Made by a program: the position numbers and the translations under genes
Shown here: one piece after another, positions 22,600 to 33,728 of the stretch
How positions within the stretch are numbered: the stretch's first letter is position 1
How the letters are laid out: every line of letters begins with the position of its first letter
DNA from: Whalleya microplaca
Taxonomy: Eukaryota; Ascomycota; Sordariomycetes; Xylariales; Xylariaceae
Assembly (NCBI GenBank): GCA_022497155.1
Contig: MU385755.1
Span: forward strand, 62,001-126,000
DNA length: 64,000 bases
Direction of reading: 5' to 3'
Notes under the pieces: generated by a model
Database searches by the model: none
Told to the model about the DNA's origin: nothing
What the model saw: only the letters and a program-made list of their open reading frames with translations

Positions 22600-24223
22600 A
22601 TGGCCAAAACCTTTGATATCCAGCCCATCGGCCGATTTGTCGGCGAAAGTGAGCCTGTAAAGCGACCTAAGGTACGTATATATACCTATACTTCGATATT
22701 TATTGATCTGAGGCTGCGTTGTGAGCGTTGTGAGCGTTGTGAGCGTTGTGAGCGTTGTTCTCACATTTCCTCATAGGAGATCGCCTGCTTCTCCTATGAT
22801 GACAAGCATGAGTTTCATCTAGACGACTCGTCGGTGCAATGGTACTATCCTCCTGAGCTTGGAGCGGACTTGTCAAAGGGCTTCGACAAATTCGACAAGC
22901 ATGATGATTCGGAAGATGAGCATCTCGACAGCCTTCTGCGGACCATAATGTCTCACGAGGAAGAGGAAGGCAAGAAGATCGATGCTCAGATTGTGACATG
23001 GCGCGGCATGATGACTAAGGTAAAGCTCCGACAGATTATTCATATAATATGAGACCCAGCTAATGTTCGCAGATCATGTCAGCTCCTTTTGAGGATCGAG
23101 ATGGGTATGTGGGCAAATATGCTGTTGTAGTCTTTCGGCAGCTGTCTGACATGGTGCTTGTTCAGCTTCGAGATGAATGCTACTCTATATCAAGTGCGCA
23201 ATTCAAAAGCCACCCTTTGATGTAATTCTGACTGATTGTTTGGCAAAGGACTCCATGTATGCTCCGAGGCACCTCCTGTTTAGTTGTGCTTCCACTGATC
23301 TGACGATAACACAGCTTCATTGAGGAGAATTATGCTTATAAGCAAGCCTCGAAACAAGAGCAAGATCGCCAACAGCAACGACGGCGTGGACAGTTCTCGC
23401 CAGACGTAATGACGTACTGGGGTAAGAATATGAACTATATTGTCAAGATCACTAAAACTTACCGCGTGTGTATAGGATACAAGTTCGAGACATTATGCTG
23501 CCTGCCACGTCCTTGGGCAGAAGTCTCGAGAGATTTCATCGAGAACCGACATGAGCTAACCGTTAGCAATAAAGCTCAGTACTGTTCCGTGGTGCGCACA
23601 GGACTCGGCAAGTCTATTATGTGTTTAGGAGGAGAAGTCGATGCCAGTCAGTCAAAACAACATGATGACTTTAGGGATCTCAATATGCTAACGTCCTTTT
23701 CCCAGTCTGGGACTGCAAGCCGATGCAGAAAGGTGCACCGATCAACTGGATCGAGCTCAAGACAAGCGTCGAAATCCGCGACGATAGAAGTATGGCGAAC
23801 TTCGAGCGCAAGCTAATGAAGTTCTGGATCCAGTCCTTCCTGCTCGGGGTCCCGAAGATTATCGTCGGCTTCCGCTCACAGCAAGGCATCCTCACGAGAA
23901 TAGAAGAGATTCAGACCGCGAAGATTCCCGAGACGGCCGAAAAACGCGGCGTGAGAACTTGGAACGCTAACATGTGCATCAATTTCGCTAGTGCCTTTCT
24001 AGAATGTGAGAATCGGAAACCGATTGCTTGTTACTCATTTGCTGATTGGACCACAGGGTTAAGAAACACCATTGATGACGAAGGTGTCTGGAGGATAAGG
24101 AGACGACCAGGGTCCGAGACGGTAGAAGTATTCAAGGTTGAGGAGGTTGGCCATGGACAGATCCTCACAGACGAATTTATTAATTGGCGCATAAAGCTAG
24201 GTCTAAATAGCAATAGCACATGA
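22600..24223 (+). CDS. RAI1: RAI1, decapping nuclease and Rat1 partner (DXO family)
   Basis: A 392-aa nuclear enzyme that removes incomplete or non-canonical 5' caps and stimulates the exonuclease Rat1. Eight exons: 22600-22671, 22777-23019, 23073-23104, 23166-23193, 23249-23256, 23315-23421, 23476-23646 and 23706-24223. The start MAKTFDIQPIGRFVG fits fungal homologues; an in-frame ATG 28 codons upstream is less likely. Family blocks: EIACFSYDDKHEFHLDDSSV, YYPPELGADLSKGF, IVTWRGMMTKIMSAPFE. Metal and catalytic motifs are GYKFE (about 164-168), GEVDA (about 216-220) and IELKTS (about 235-240), all present. Exon 5 is an 8-nt microexon (GACTCCAT) giving D-S and part of Ile; without it the frame breaks. 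The first intron holds a 9-bp minisatellite. The enzyme appears intact. Confidence 0.95.
22716..22758. repeat. 9-bp minisatellite inside RAI1 intron 1
   Basis: Four perfect copies of GCGTTGTGA and most of a fifth, located between the donor at 22672 and the acceptor at 22776. The repeat makes up about 40% of this intron. Confidence 0.95.
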
Positions 24224-24365
24224 AGTGCCTTGTTTGCGAGTATGTTCTATCCCAAGCTGAAGTATATCCGCCTCCCAAGTCTTATTGAACGCCGAATCGC
24301 TCTCTATAGATACCCATCTGTACACTTCTGACTACATATAATATATTTCCCATGCAATGATCGGC

Positions 24366-25893
24366 TTATCGATTTAGATTGACGCGCATTCTACGTCTCA
24401 TCGGGTCAAAGTCGCCTTCAGACTGAGATTTTCCAGACTTGGACCCCCCGTTGACTTTGTGATCTATGCTATCAAGGTCGACCTCAAATGCCATGTGGTT
24501 GAGGAAGTTGTAGACCTGTCAACTTGTTAGCGTCCTCAACTTGGATGAGAAACGGATAACTCACCGGTTTCCCGTGCCATCGTCCGCCACCAATCTCAAA
24601 CCAGCCTAGGTGACCGCCGAGGGATGTAGTGCAGAGAACCGTATACGGATTCTGCTCTGCTTCGGCATACGGTAGACTCAGGTGCGAGGCAATAGGGTCG
24701 TCTACGGCGTTAATGGCAAGCAGCGGGATCCGCACGGCCAGTAGCGAGTCGTTACTTGACGCATCCCGATAGTAAGCCTCCTCCGTGGGATATCCCCAGG
24801 TTGGACACTGGTATGCTCTGTCAAACTCATAGAGATACTTTAAGTTGAGGAGGTGTTTCGTATCTATGTTCGTGTACTTGTCGAGCTCTTCCTTGTGCCT
24901 CGACGCTAGGGTCCTCATAGAAGCTAGATGAGTTAGTTGGTTCTAGCCATACTTCATGCGTGCCGTGTGCTGTGTTGATATTTACTTACTGCCAAGGGCC
25001 CGTTGATATACTCCGTGCCCTATCCATGAGCTCTTAAGCATCTTCGACGAGAGGTAGAGCTCCCACGGGTTCGCGCACACTACAGCAGCCTTCAGTGGCG
25101 TAGCGGAGCCTTCCTCGCCCAGATACTAAATACTCCGTCAACACATCTCTTCTAGCAGTGTGTCTACGTGTAGTAGACAATGAGTCAACTCACGTTGGTA
25201 AGTATACAAGCTCCCAGGGAGAACCCCAAACCAAAGAGCGGGCGGTTAGGATATGTCTTCCGCAGCCACTTGATCGTCTGCAAAATTTGCGAACATTAGT
25301 TGGTAATACGATAGACGAGCTATGCTAGGTACACCACTGACCTGTCTCACATCCCACGTCGCGCGCGCATTATACAGCAGCCCCGTCGTGATCTTCGTCC
25401 TGGCACAGCCCCTCGAGATAACGACGCAGGCCTCCCACTTACCGCTCTCGATCAGCGGCGCAATGGCATACCTTAGGTAAACCTCATGCGAGCCACCGGA
25501 CAAGCCGTGCAGAATCACGAGCATGGGGCGCGCGTCGTCAGCGCCCAGGTCCGCGAGCTCGCCCTCGCTGAAGTACGTCGTGCGCGGCGGCAGGGACGCG
25601 TCCGGCTCCGAGTCGGCCGGCGGTACGGCGAAGTCCACGGCGAAGCTCCCGTTGAACTCGGCGTGGTCGGCCTCGAAGATCCGGCGCTTGTAGTGCAGCG
25701 GCGGGCCGTGCGCCTTGGCGGCCGTCCACATCGTCTGCGCGTGCCCGTTGAAGAGCAGCGGGTTGAGTTGGCATGGCGGCACGGCGGCCTCGCAGATCCT
25801 CAGCAGGTCCGTCGGCGTGCCGTCTTTCTCCTTCAGGGCCAGCGGCGTGGCCGAGGTGGTGAATTCGATCTTGGCTCGGCCGAGCCACTCCAT
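24366..25893 (-). CDS. Alpha/beta hydrolase, EHT1/EEB1-type medium-chain ester synthase/esterase
   Basis: A 426-aa serine hydrolase of the YheT/EHT1-EEB1 family, whose yeast members make and hydrolyse medium-chain fatty acid ethyl esters. Exons are 25893-25342, 25277-25194, 25125-24990, 24923-24565 and 24515-24366. Evidence: CQLNPLLFNGHAQTMW near the N-terminus, LVILHGLSGGSHEVYLRY (oxyanion region), VVISRGCARTKITTGLLYNA, and the nucleophile elbow FGLGFSLGA. The acid is in INAVDDPIA and the catalytic His in SLGGHLGWFE. A basic tail, MRRRMRVNLNR, closes the protein. All triad elements are present. The first half of exon 1 is markedly GC-rich compared with the neighbours. Substrate specificity cannot be told from sequence. 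Confidence 0.92.
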
Positions 25894-27057
25894 CTTGTTA
25901 TCCTCGATGCTGTTGATGTGTTGCTTATGAGTGAGTGAGCGAGTGAGTGAGACGACTGCTTATCTCATGTAATATGGTCTTCTTTTATATACTTATACTT
26001 GTTAAAATGAGCTTAGCTGGCTATCGATAAACAGTAAGTGAAAAGCACGTGTTGTTACGGCTTATCATTAATATGCCATAGGCAATAAGGGGCAAAAGGG
26101 GTGTTAGTTAGAGGGTGAATTGTTAGAAGAAAAAGACAGGGACGATCGCGACCGCTTCTTCCGCTCCCCACTTGCCTCGGTCCATGCTGCGCAATGAAAT
26201 GCCAGAAACAGGACTCCACAACCTGCAGGTGTTGTTGAGATCCAGATCGCTCATTGTTACTCTGTGAATAGTCTAAGACTATCGAGGGAATATATTTATA
26301 AATTAAACTTTAGGCCGCAAGTCAATCCCGCCCGGCAGTTTTGATAGTTTCAGAGTTTACACCAAATTGCCAAGAGATATATAAACGGACTAATATGTCG
26401 CTACGAAATACTCGACGTATTATATTCCTTTATGTGTCGTCTGAAGAATCTCTATACACATTTATATTATGTTCAATATAATGAGCTGAAGCTGTTCAGG
26501 CTTATGAAAAAAGAATTCGGATTTATTTGACGACTACCCGGCCACCTACCATGTAAACCTTTCTTTGGACGCCTGTCCATTCTTTGCTGTTATATCCCGT
26601 CTGATATGAAAGGTACTGCCATTCTATGACAGAAACTTAAGATACAGTGGAGTTATTTTATCTTATTTTCATTTTCATTTTTCTCTTTCATATATTCTCA
26701 AGTTTATCTGTGATAAGTAGGTACGATGAGAGACGTACCTGGTGGAGAACCTTGGAATGGATGGGGACTTTGGCGCACGTGGGGGCCGGGGGAATGCAAG
26801 ATCCATGTTCCTTCCACTTTTTAACAACGAGGCAGCTGCGAGGTATGGTAGATCACATGACTGCACTGTTAGCAACTGACGACGTCGCGCACCGCGCTTA
26901 GACCGAGACATGCGACTATCTCACCTAGAAATTAACCTTTCCGACCAACAACAACCAACATTGCAAGCGCGAGCAAGGACTGGATATCGCAGAAGTGGTT
27001 GTTTATAGGGTTGTTCATAGGGGAGATGGTTTCGACGACGCCAAGTGTCATGAAATT
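25894..27057. other. Intergenic, divergent promoter region
   Basis: A 1.16-kb divergent spacer between the esterase gene (minus) and MAU2 (plus). The part from about 26270 to 26700 is AT-rich. The MAU2 frame stays open upstream of its ATG but has no earlier ATG in the stretch I checked. No other gene is supported. Confidence 0.5.
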
Positions 27058-29906
27058 ATGACCTATCGCGGTTCCTTGCCCCATGGCCATGGGTCGGCGT
27101 TCAATGGCCAGCAGAATCAGAATCCGAATCAATACCCCCAGGCCATCAACAACGGCTACGATGCCTGGGGCAATCCTCAGTTCCAGCGATACCAGAACAC
27201 CGTCTTCAGCCCGTCGCCCTACCCGAACCAGCCATCTCAGCAGTTGCACTACCAGCAGCCCCATAATGCGCACCAACACATCCAACCGCAGAATACGAAC
27301 TATCAGTTCCAATCCTACGACCCGTCCTTCGACCAGAGGCCTCTTCAACCCTCGCCACAGCACAATGTGAACGCACCTGGGCAGATGATGCATACCATGC
27401 ACCAACCCGTCCAACAAGCACCGAATCAACATCAATATGGACAGCAAATGGACTGGCAACACATGCCACCGCCGATGCCGATGCCTATACCTTCGCCTTC
27501 GACTTCGTATCACGTTCCTCCACCTCAAGTCACGCCTCAACGCCAACAGTCCATGTCTCAGCATGTTAATTCTCCCATCGCAACCCATTCGCCGCAAATA
27601 CCGCCGCAGCTAGTACCGAATGCCAACAACAGAAGCGCCAATGCCAATGCGCGGATGGAACACGCGAATCGGGTTTCGGCCAGCCCTCGGCTGAGCACTC
27701 AGGGTATAACAAGGAGTCCAAGCGTGAGCTCGACAAGGTCGCCTGCTCCTACGCCTGGACTTATACCACATCATGCCGACACCAACGCCCTGTTGATTTG
27801 CGTGGCAGAGGAGTTCTTCGAGAAAGCGCGCAAAGAGTCCCTCACGATCGCGGATTCTCTGGATGCGCAGCGCTTGCATGAGTATCAGAAGCTGATCGCG
27901 ACCGGTCTAGGTTGCCTTGAAGTTGTACTCGACAATACGAAGTTGGCGCCCCGGTTGGAAGCGAGGGTTCGATTCCGATATGCTAGCATATTGTGTGAGG
28001 AGACAAACAACATCATGGAGGCTGAGACCGCCTTGACCAAGGGTATAACGCTTTGTGAAAGGGTAAAATCAACCCGAGTATATCTTCTACGCCTCTAAAT
28101 TCAGATGCTAACCACTTCTTAGAATCGATTTGCGGACCTGAAATATTCGATGCATTTTCTTCAGATCAAGCTGCTCTTTTCACAGCAGAAAGCAAAGGCC
28201 GCCATGATCGCTGTGGACGGTCGGATACGGGATGCTGAAGTGTATGTTGTCAGATCATATATGGCAGTAGGCGTTGTTGTCTAACACTTGTATAGGATGA
28301 AACATAGCCATTGGATCTACGCTTTCCGTTTTCTGAAGGCTTCTTTGTATCTCCAATCCGCCAATCCATCAGAGGCTCATGCACTCGAGAATTTGAAAGC
28401 GATCACAATCCTGGCCAGTCAAAGAAGCGATCGTGCCATATTTGTCGTTGCCTCCTTACTAGAAGGATTGAGTCTCCTCAAGACGATGAGAGATGATGTC
28501 ACGCTTCGCATACAGGCCTGCATAGCACAAGCTATGAAATACCAGCTTGAGGATTCTGTTCATATTCCGCAACTCGATGTCCTGGCACTCATGCTAGACC
28601 TTGCATGCAGTTTACACCAGAAATCGGTCCAGACAATCTCTCAGAAACTGAAAGAATTACAGACCCGCATGGACTCGTCCCTACATGACACGTCATGGGG
28701 TCTTCTAAATAATGAGCTGTTGCTCCCCATCCAAAAGCAGCCGAGTAATGTGCCAGTGATTAGCAGCGATACCTCGGCCGTACTGAGGCCCGGTGTAGAG
28801 GGCGACCCTTGTGACTATCTTGCCATGTCATTCTGGAGCAAGTTTGAGGCGTTCACTGTGACGTAGGTAGATTGCCAACTCCTTGTTTCTCTGCTAACGT
28901 CAACTTCAGGTATACTTATAGTGGCCTCGCGCTCTTGTATCAGACTCCTCGCAATGACAAAAGGATATTTCAATTATGGGAAGAGGCTTTGAGCCAATTA
29001 CATAAAAGTAAGGTTATCTAGTGTAATTTTATACTGCATTCTCTAACGCACTTTGTAGCTGGCATCAGACTACGGGGATGGCCACATTCTCTTGAGAACG
29101 CGATCTCTAATGCGGATTGGCAAAGAGAAATGAAGTGCTATCTCTACATCCTTCAAGGTCTACATTTTGCGGCTTTCACTCGATGGGCCGATGTCAGGAA
29201 TTGTGTAGAGCAATTGGAGAGCATGGTCAAACCTCCGCTTGAGGGCAGTGTTGTCCTCTACTCGACATACCTGTCAGGAGTATATCGTCAAGGAACTCGA
29301 GACTTGAATGCCGCCAATGTAATTTTCAGCAATCGTATCTTTAGCCTCGACACCGACGAAACAAGAAACGGGCGCCGAAGACCAGTCGAAATCGATGTAT
29401 CATTACTTGCCGCTTTTAATCGAATCTGGATCATGCAACATCCGGATCAGAGAAATGACCGATTAACTAGGGAACTACTCGAGCAACTCCAGCCGCTCTG
29501 CACGGATCACCCCAATCTTGAGATTCGCACGGCATATAATTTAGTGTTAGCCGCGGTGCAGACAAACCCACCAATTTCGATGACGTCGGTGAAGATGCAC
29601 CTTACTACTGCGTTGAACAATGCACAGGCTCTGAGTAACGTCCAGACACTGTCCATTGCACTCAATCTTATGCGAGCTAAGTTGTTTCAGAGCATTGTTG
29701 GCGACCAGGCGTTGAAAAGCGCAAAAGCGGCCTCAAACCAAGCCAAAAAGAGTGGCAATACTTTATGGATGAGCGTGGCGGATGGGATGCTTGCTCAAAG
29801 CTACGATGTTCAGGGTCAGCAGGCGAATGCTCAGAAGGCATATGTAGATGCTATTACATATGCACGCCAGGCCTTCGATACTGAAGAAAAAAAGAATAAG
29901 GCGTAG
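27058..29906 (+). CDS. MAU2/SCC4 cohesin loading factor subunit
   Basis: An 878-aa nuclear protein, partner of the Scc2/NIPBL (Mis4) loader that places cohesin on chromosomes. Exons are 27058-28062, 28123-28241, 28296-28862, 28910-29007 and 29059-29906. The first ~240 residues are a low-complexity Gln/Pro/Asn/His-rich tail, longer than in animals but usual for filamentous fungi. The TPR-like superhelix follows: LLICVAEEFFEKARK, KLIATGLGCLEVVLDNTKLA, PRLEARVRFRYASILCEET, NIMEAETALTKGITLCER, then KYSMHFLQIKLLFSQQKAKA, WIYAFRFLKASLYLQ, and in the last exon DWQREMKCYLYILQGLHFAA. The C-terminal helices with NTLWMSVADGMLAQSY fit the family. The ATG at 27058 (MTYRGSLPHGHG) is chosen since upstream codons lack an ATG in the open frame. 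Confidence 0.93.
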
Positions 29907-31333
29907 AAGCTACATAGCACCAGAAGCGTGTAACAAACTTATATCTGTTCTGAGGGTAAAGGCGTTATGTACAATATCACGGCATATGTGGGGATGTAAG
30001 AGTGGAATATGGCATGAAAATAGGCGTTTCTCGGGTCATGGGAAGCGTTGTTATTATTCTTATTGACCATCTCCGAGAGGTCGACAATATACCCTCTTGC
30101 TGTTGATACACAGAAATTCAACGCCACAGGGTTGCATAAGCTGCAAAAGGCAGTGAACCAAAGAACGGTATAACCAGGTTATGTTACTCGGCATAGGGCC
30201 GTTGGTAAGTCTGTCTCGATGCATCATCCATCGATGCCCCAGTCCCGTTGCGTGTAGCTCTCGCCTTGCTCACCGGTTCGTTGTTCAACCTCGTGTTCTG
30301 GATCAACATCGCACAACATATTATTCCTCCGGCAGTTCCCATTTCCGCTGCACGAGCAAAATATGACAGGATGTCTTAAAAAGGACACCCGGACCTTCCT
30401 GATCGGATTCCTCTGGCATGTAAGGAAGACGCACACACAACCTGCCCGATTCACAGGAGTCAGTTCAGCCAGACGCTCGGGCGCGGCGTCAGTGGAGCTG
30501 GGCTGCCCCTACGCACGTAGCAAGACTGGAAGTGTGAACGCGATCGGGAATGACGCCTAAACAAGGAATACGAGACGAGAAGAAAGGGCAGGTTTCCCTC
30601 TTTTTGCTAGTCTAGGAGTAGGTATATGCTGCAGTGGAGGAAGGTGGTTGCCGACGCCACGATCTCCCTCCCCCTCACCCCTCAGACCAGAGCTGGCTTG
30701 ACTGACTGGCGCCACTCCTGCGCTGGGCAAGCTGGGCACGCGCACCGCTCCGCCGGCTCGAAGTCCCGCTTTATCAGTCCAGCAACCCACTCCCTTGGGT
30801 CCCCGCCGTGCAACCCCGGTGGGGTTCTTCGGCGAGATACGACGCGTCGGGTTACGCCTACATATACCTGGTAGCTGTACTCGCAATACTTTGGCGCGAT
30901 GCTACTGAATCATGTACATAACGGTGCTAGTCAACGTCCAGTACGTACCTGGATTACGTACTGCGTTACGTACGTACCTTTGGGTGCAATATAAACAAGA
31001 GAGTATTAATGCAGCATTATACATCCTACACTTGCTCGAAGGATCCCCTATGCAAAACATCTACATATCGAGTTATACTTGGACGACGATGTGACCTTTG
31101 TTTACTCATCATCAGCGTAGAATGCTACTTATGCGTGCAGTCACACGAATGATGCGTGAGACGCACGAAGAGAAGAGGCGTGGGGGCGGGCGACCTTAGC
31201 GCAGCGTGGCTTCGAGACACCATCAAGGTTTTGTCTGTCTATATGTGCGTATATGTATGTAAAGCTGACAGCGTTTGTACAACGTGCTCCTGTTGCAGTC
31301 GGCAGAAGCGGGCTTGGACCAACAACAACTTGC

Positions 31334-31365
31334 CACGCGGGTGACAAAATAACGTGCACTGCAAA
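31334..31365 (+). repeat. Left terminal inverted repeat of MITE
   Basis: A 32-bp arm, the exact reverse complement of 31557-31588. The direct repeat CTTGC lies immediately outside it at 31329-31333. Confidence 0.93.
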
Positions 31366-31556
31366 TCTAATATAGCTAGCGGAAAAAGGATAAGATTTAC
31401 TAAATCAGCATGTTATTAACGAATGGATTAATTTGATTTCTCAGGGCTTAAAAAACTATTTAGAAAAAACGGATAGCAAAATAACAGGCTACGTATTATA
31501 TGGGAAATTACATACAAAAATAATACCTTTTAGTAGGATTGGTGGTGTGGAGTCAT

Positions 31557-31588
31557 TTTGCAGTGCACGTTATTTTGTCACCCGCGTG
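31557..31588 (-). repeat. Right terminal inverted repeat of MITE
   Basis: A 32-bp arm, the exact reverse complement of 31334-31365. The second CTTGC copy lies immediately outside it at 31589-31593. Confidence 0.93.
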
Positions 31589-33728
31589 CTTGCTGCAGAG
31601 TAAGCTTGGGTGCGAGTGGACCTCGGCCTGTATAGGAATCCTTCAGCGCAGAAAATATCATGTGTATTATATGTACGGAATACTGCTCCCTGCGTCCCCG
31701 GCAAAGCCCGGGGCTGGGATGGTTGGATGCAGAAGAAGGAGAGAAGGAAAAGAAGGAAAAGAAACGTTGCTGCTGCCTGCCTTGGCCTGCCTGCCTACCT
31801 GCACAATGCATGCATGGGATGGATCTGTTTGTTGGTCTTCCTGCAGATCGGCATCGATATCGTAAGAAGTCAAATTTGCCCACGTGAGAATGCGAGAGTG
31901 AGCCAGCCCCAGCCTGCCGGAAAGGATTGCGGCAAAGTCAGCAGTCAGCTTTTCTAGAGTAGAACGGTGTGTAGCTAGAAGGATTCGGTGCCACCACTTA
32001 CCTTGCCTCATGTACGTAGTATACTATAAACATGGCATATGTATATTGGTGGCGGCAATCAACTAACTCGCAAACTTCTTCACTTACGGCGTCGTACAAG
32101 GGAGCCCTCGAGGCGCCATTGGATCATGCATGGAGCAGGAAGCCCAACCAACATGATTTCTTGGCTGTTTGCCCAATGACATGTTTCATTTCTCCTCGGC
32201 ATACAGTCGTAACAAAAAGAAAATTTTGATGAGAAGGACGAACTGTTGATTTGAATGTGCAACAACAACCGTGGTGCTCAAGGAACGCCCCGGCATTTGA
32301 TTCATGTATTGTCCAAATCCTCCTTCCTTCTCAAGGTATCTTGCCCCCTTTCTTGCGCCTATCGAGCGCGTTTCTATATGCTGTGCTAGGCTATAATATA
32401 TGTACTGGAGAAATGAAAATAGGTACTGTACAGGGTATTTGGTAAGATAAAAAAGAATAATAGACATAAAACCGAAGGCTAGAAGGAGATAAACAATAAG
32501 AAAATGATGCATCAGTTAAAGAACAAACAACCCGCCTTCACCCCCTTAATGCAAGATTGGATATCGCAAAGCCGTCCCCATGCCTGCCCAGCAAATGCTT
32601 TTAGGCCGTTTCAAAAACGTAAAATTCATACCAGAGCGCCGATCAATATGCCTCGTAACTCAAAACATATGCAAACTAGTTAAACAACAACTTCGGTTGA
32701 TCAAGTTGAGATCGTGGAAATAGTGATCGTAGTAAACTTCAGTGCGAACGTCGCTCGTTATTGCGTAGAAATGGCGCCTGTTCCTGAGTGAAAATGAGAC
32801 TTATAGGGAAATTGACGTCTATCCGGGATTGGGTTAACAATAGCGTTCGGGTCTCTTGCGGAGAGATGTAATCTCTGCCTCTTGTAGCCATCGTGATATT
32901 TAGATATTTGCATCTTCCATATCTCCAATGTTTCTTCTCTTAGCTTTAATGATGCTAGTCCCCTGACTTTTGTCCTAGTTGACAGAATTAGGTGACGCCC
33001 AAGAACTGCTCCGTAACCGCAGAGAGATGTATAGAAACGAAGGTGTCGGTGGCGATTAAGACGTTCATTTCGGGCTATATGTGAAGGCCGAATCAACTCC
33101 GAGAGCAGGGGTTTTTTGCACTCTCGCTGCACAAAAGACTTCACAGTGCTAGATCTGCTGGCTGTAATCTGATGGCGCCATCAAACCTCATTACTCCGTA
33201 GCAGATGTTCCAGCTATGTCCAGCTTTGTCCTAGGTTGACAATACTACAGGCTTCAGTCAGGCAAAGCATTCGGACCAACACTCAGCCGGTCCTCATAAG
33301 ATTCCGTCGAGTTGCTGAAGTCGACCGGATTTCCAAAGCGCCAAGCATCAAAAATCGCAGCCGGAAAGTTCCATCTAGCCCCTCAACCATAGCACAAGAT
33401 AATTCTTTCTTTCCACTTGTTGCAGACTCGTCTGTTCAAGCTGAACAGAGCGTATTCGACCTCGAGATCACCGACAGCTTTCCTTCCGGACTTAGCTATA
33501 GATTTAGTGATATTGAGATCGTCCCGTACACTTTGCAGAAGCCTCACAAGGTTTCCGAAGTCGCCTAGTAGGATGAAGAGCGTAAATTTAGCCTAGACAA
33601 GCTGTGAGCTGACTGCAGGTGCGGTCACTTTCTTTGCTATACACGGGTGTGAGGTCTTCTGGATTTCGACGTGTAAGTATAATTAATCGCTTTCATTTTA
33701 ATGATGAGTTGAAGAAAAACATAGTAGT

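Larger units (their letters stand above)
31334..31588. mobile_element. MITE-like non-autonomous DNA transposon
   Basis: A 255-bp element bounded by perfect 32-bp terminal inverted repeats (31334-31365 and 31557-31588) that start CACGCGGGTGAC and contain AAAATAACGTGCACTGC. Identity between the arms ends exactly at both outer edges, and each edge is flanked by CTTGC (31329-31333 and 31589-31593), a 5-bp target-site duplication. The 191-bp core is AT-rich with no coding capacity. This is the classic layout of a miniature inverted-repeat element. The terminal CAC plus 5-bp duplication recalls Transib-type ends, but a superfamily call is only a guess. The perfect arms argue for recent insertion or retained mobility. 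Confidence 0.88.
29907..33728. other. Gene-poor spacer with MITE-like insertion
   Basis: A 3.8-kb region between the 3' ends of MAU2 (plus) and the Zn2Cys6 gene (minus). It holds the MITE at 31334-31588, a GC-rich patch at about 30470-30860 and GTAC-rich short repeats near 30935-30985. Open frames at 32758-33144 and 33236-33568 have no family resemblance and the second has no ATG. I find no gene. Confidence 0.55.

Noticed and set aside
32758..33144. Minus-strand open frame of 128 codons
   Set aside because: Arg/His/Leu-rich without any motif; no splice-linked continuation found.
33236..33568. Plus-strand open frame of 110 codons
   Set aside because: It begins with TTG and shows no recognisable domain; at best a remnant.
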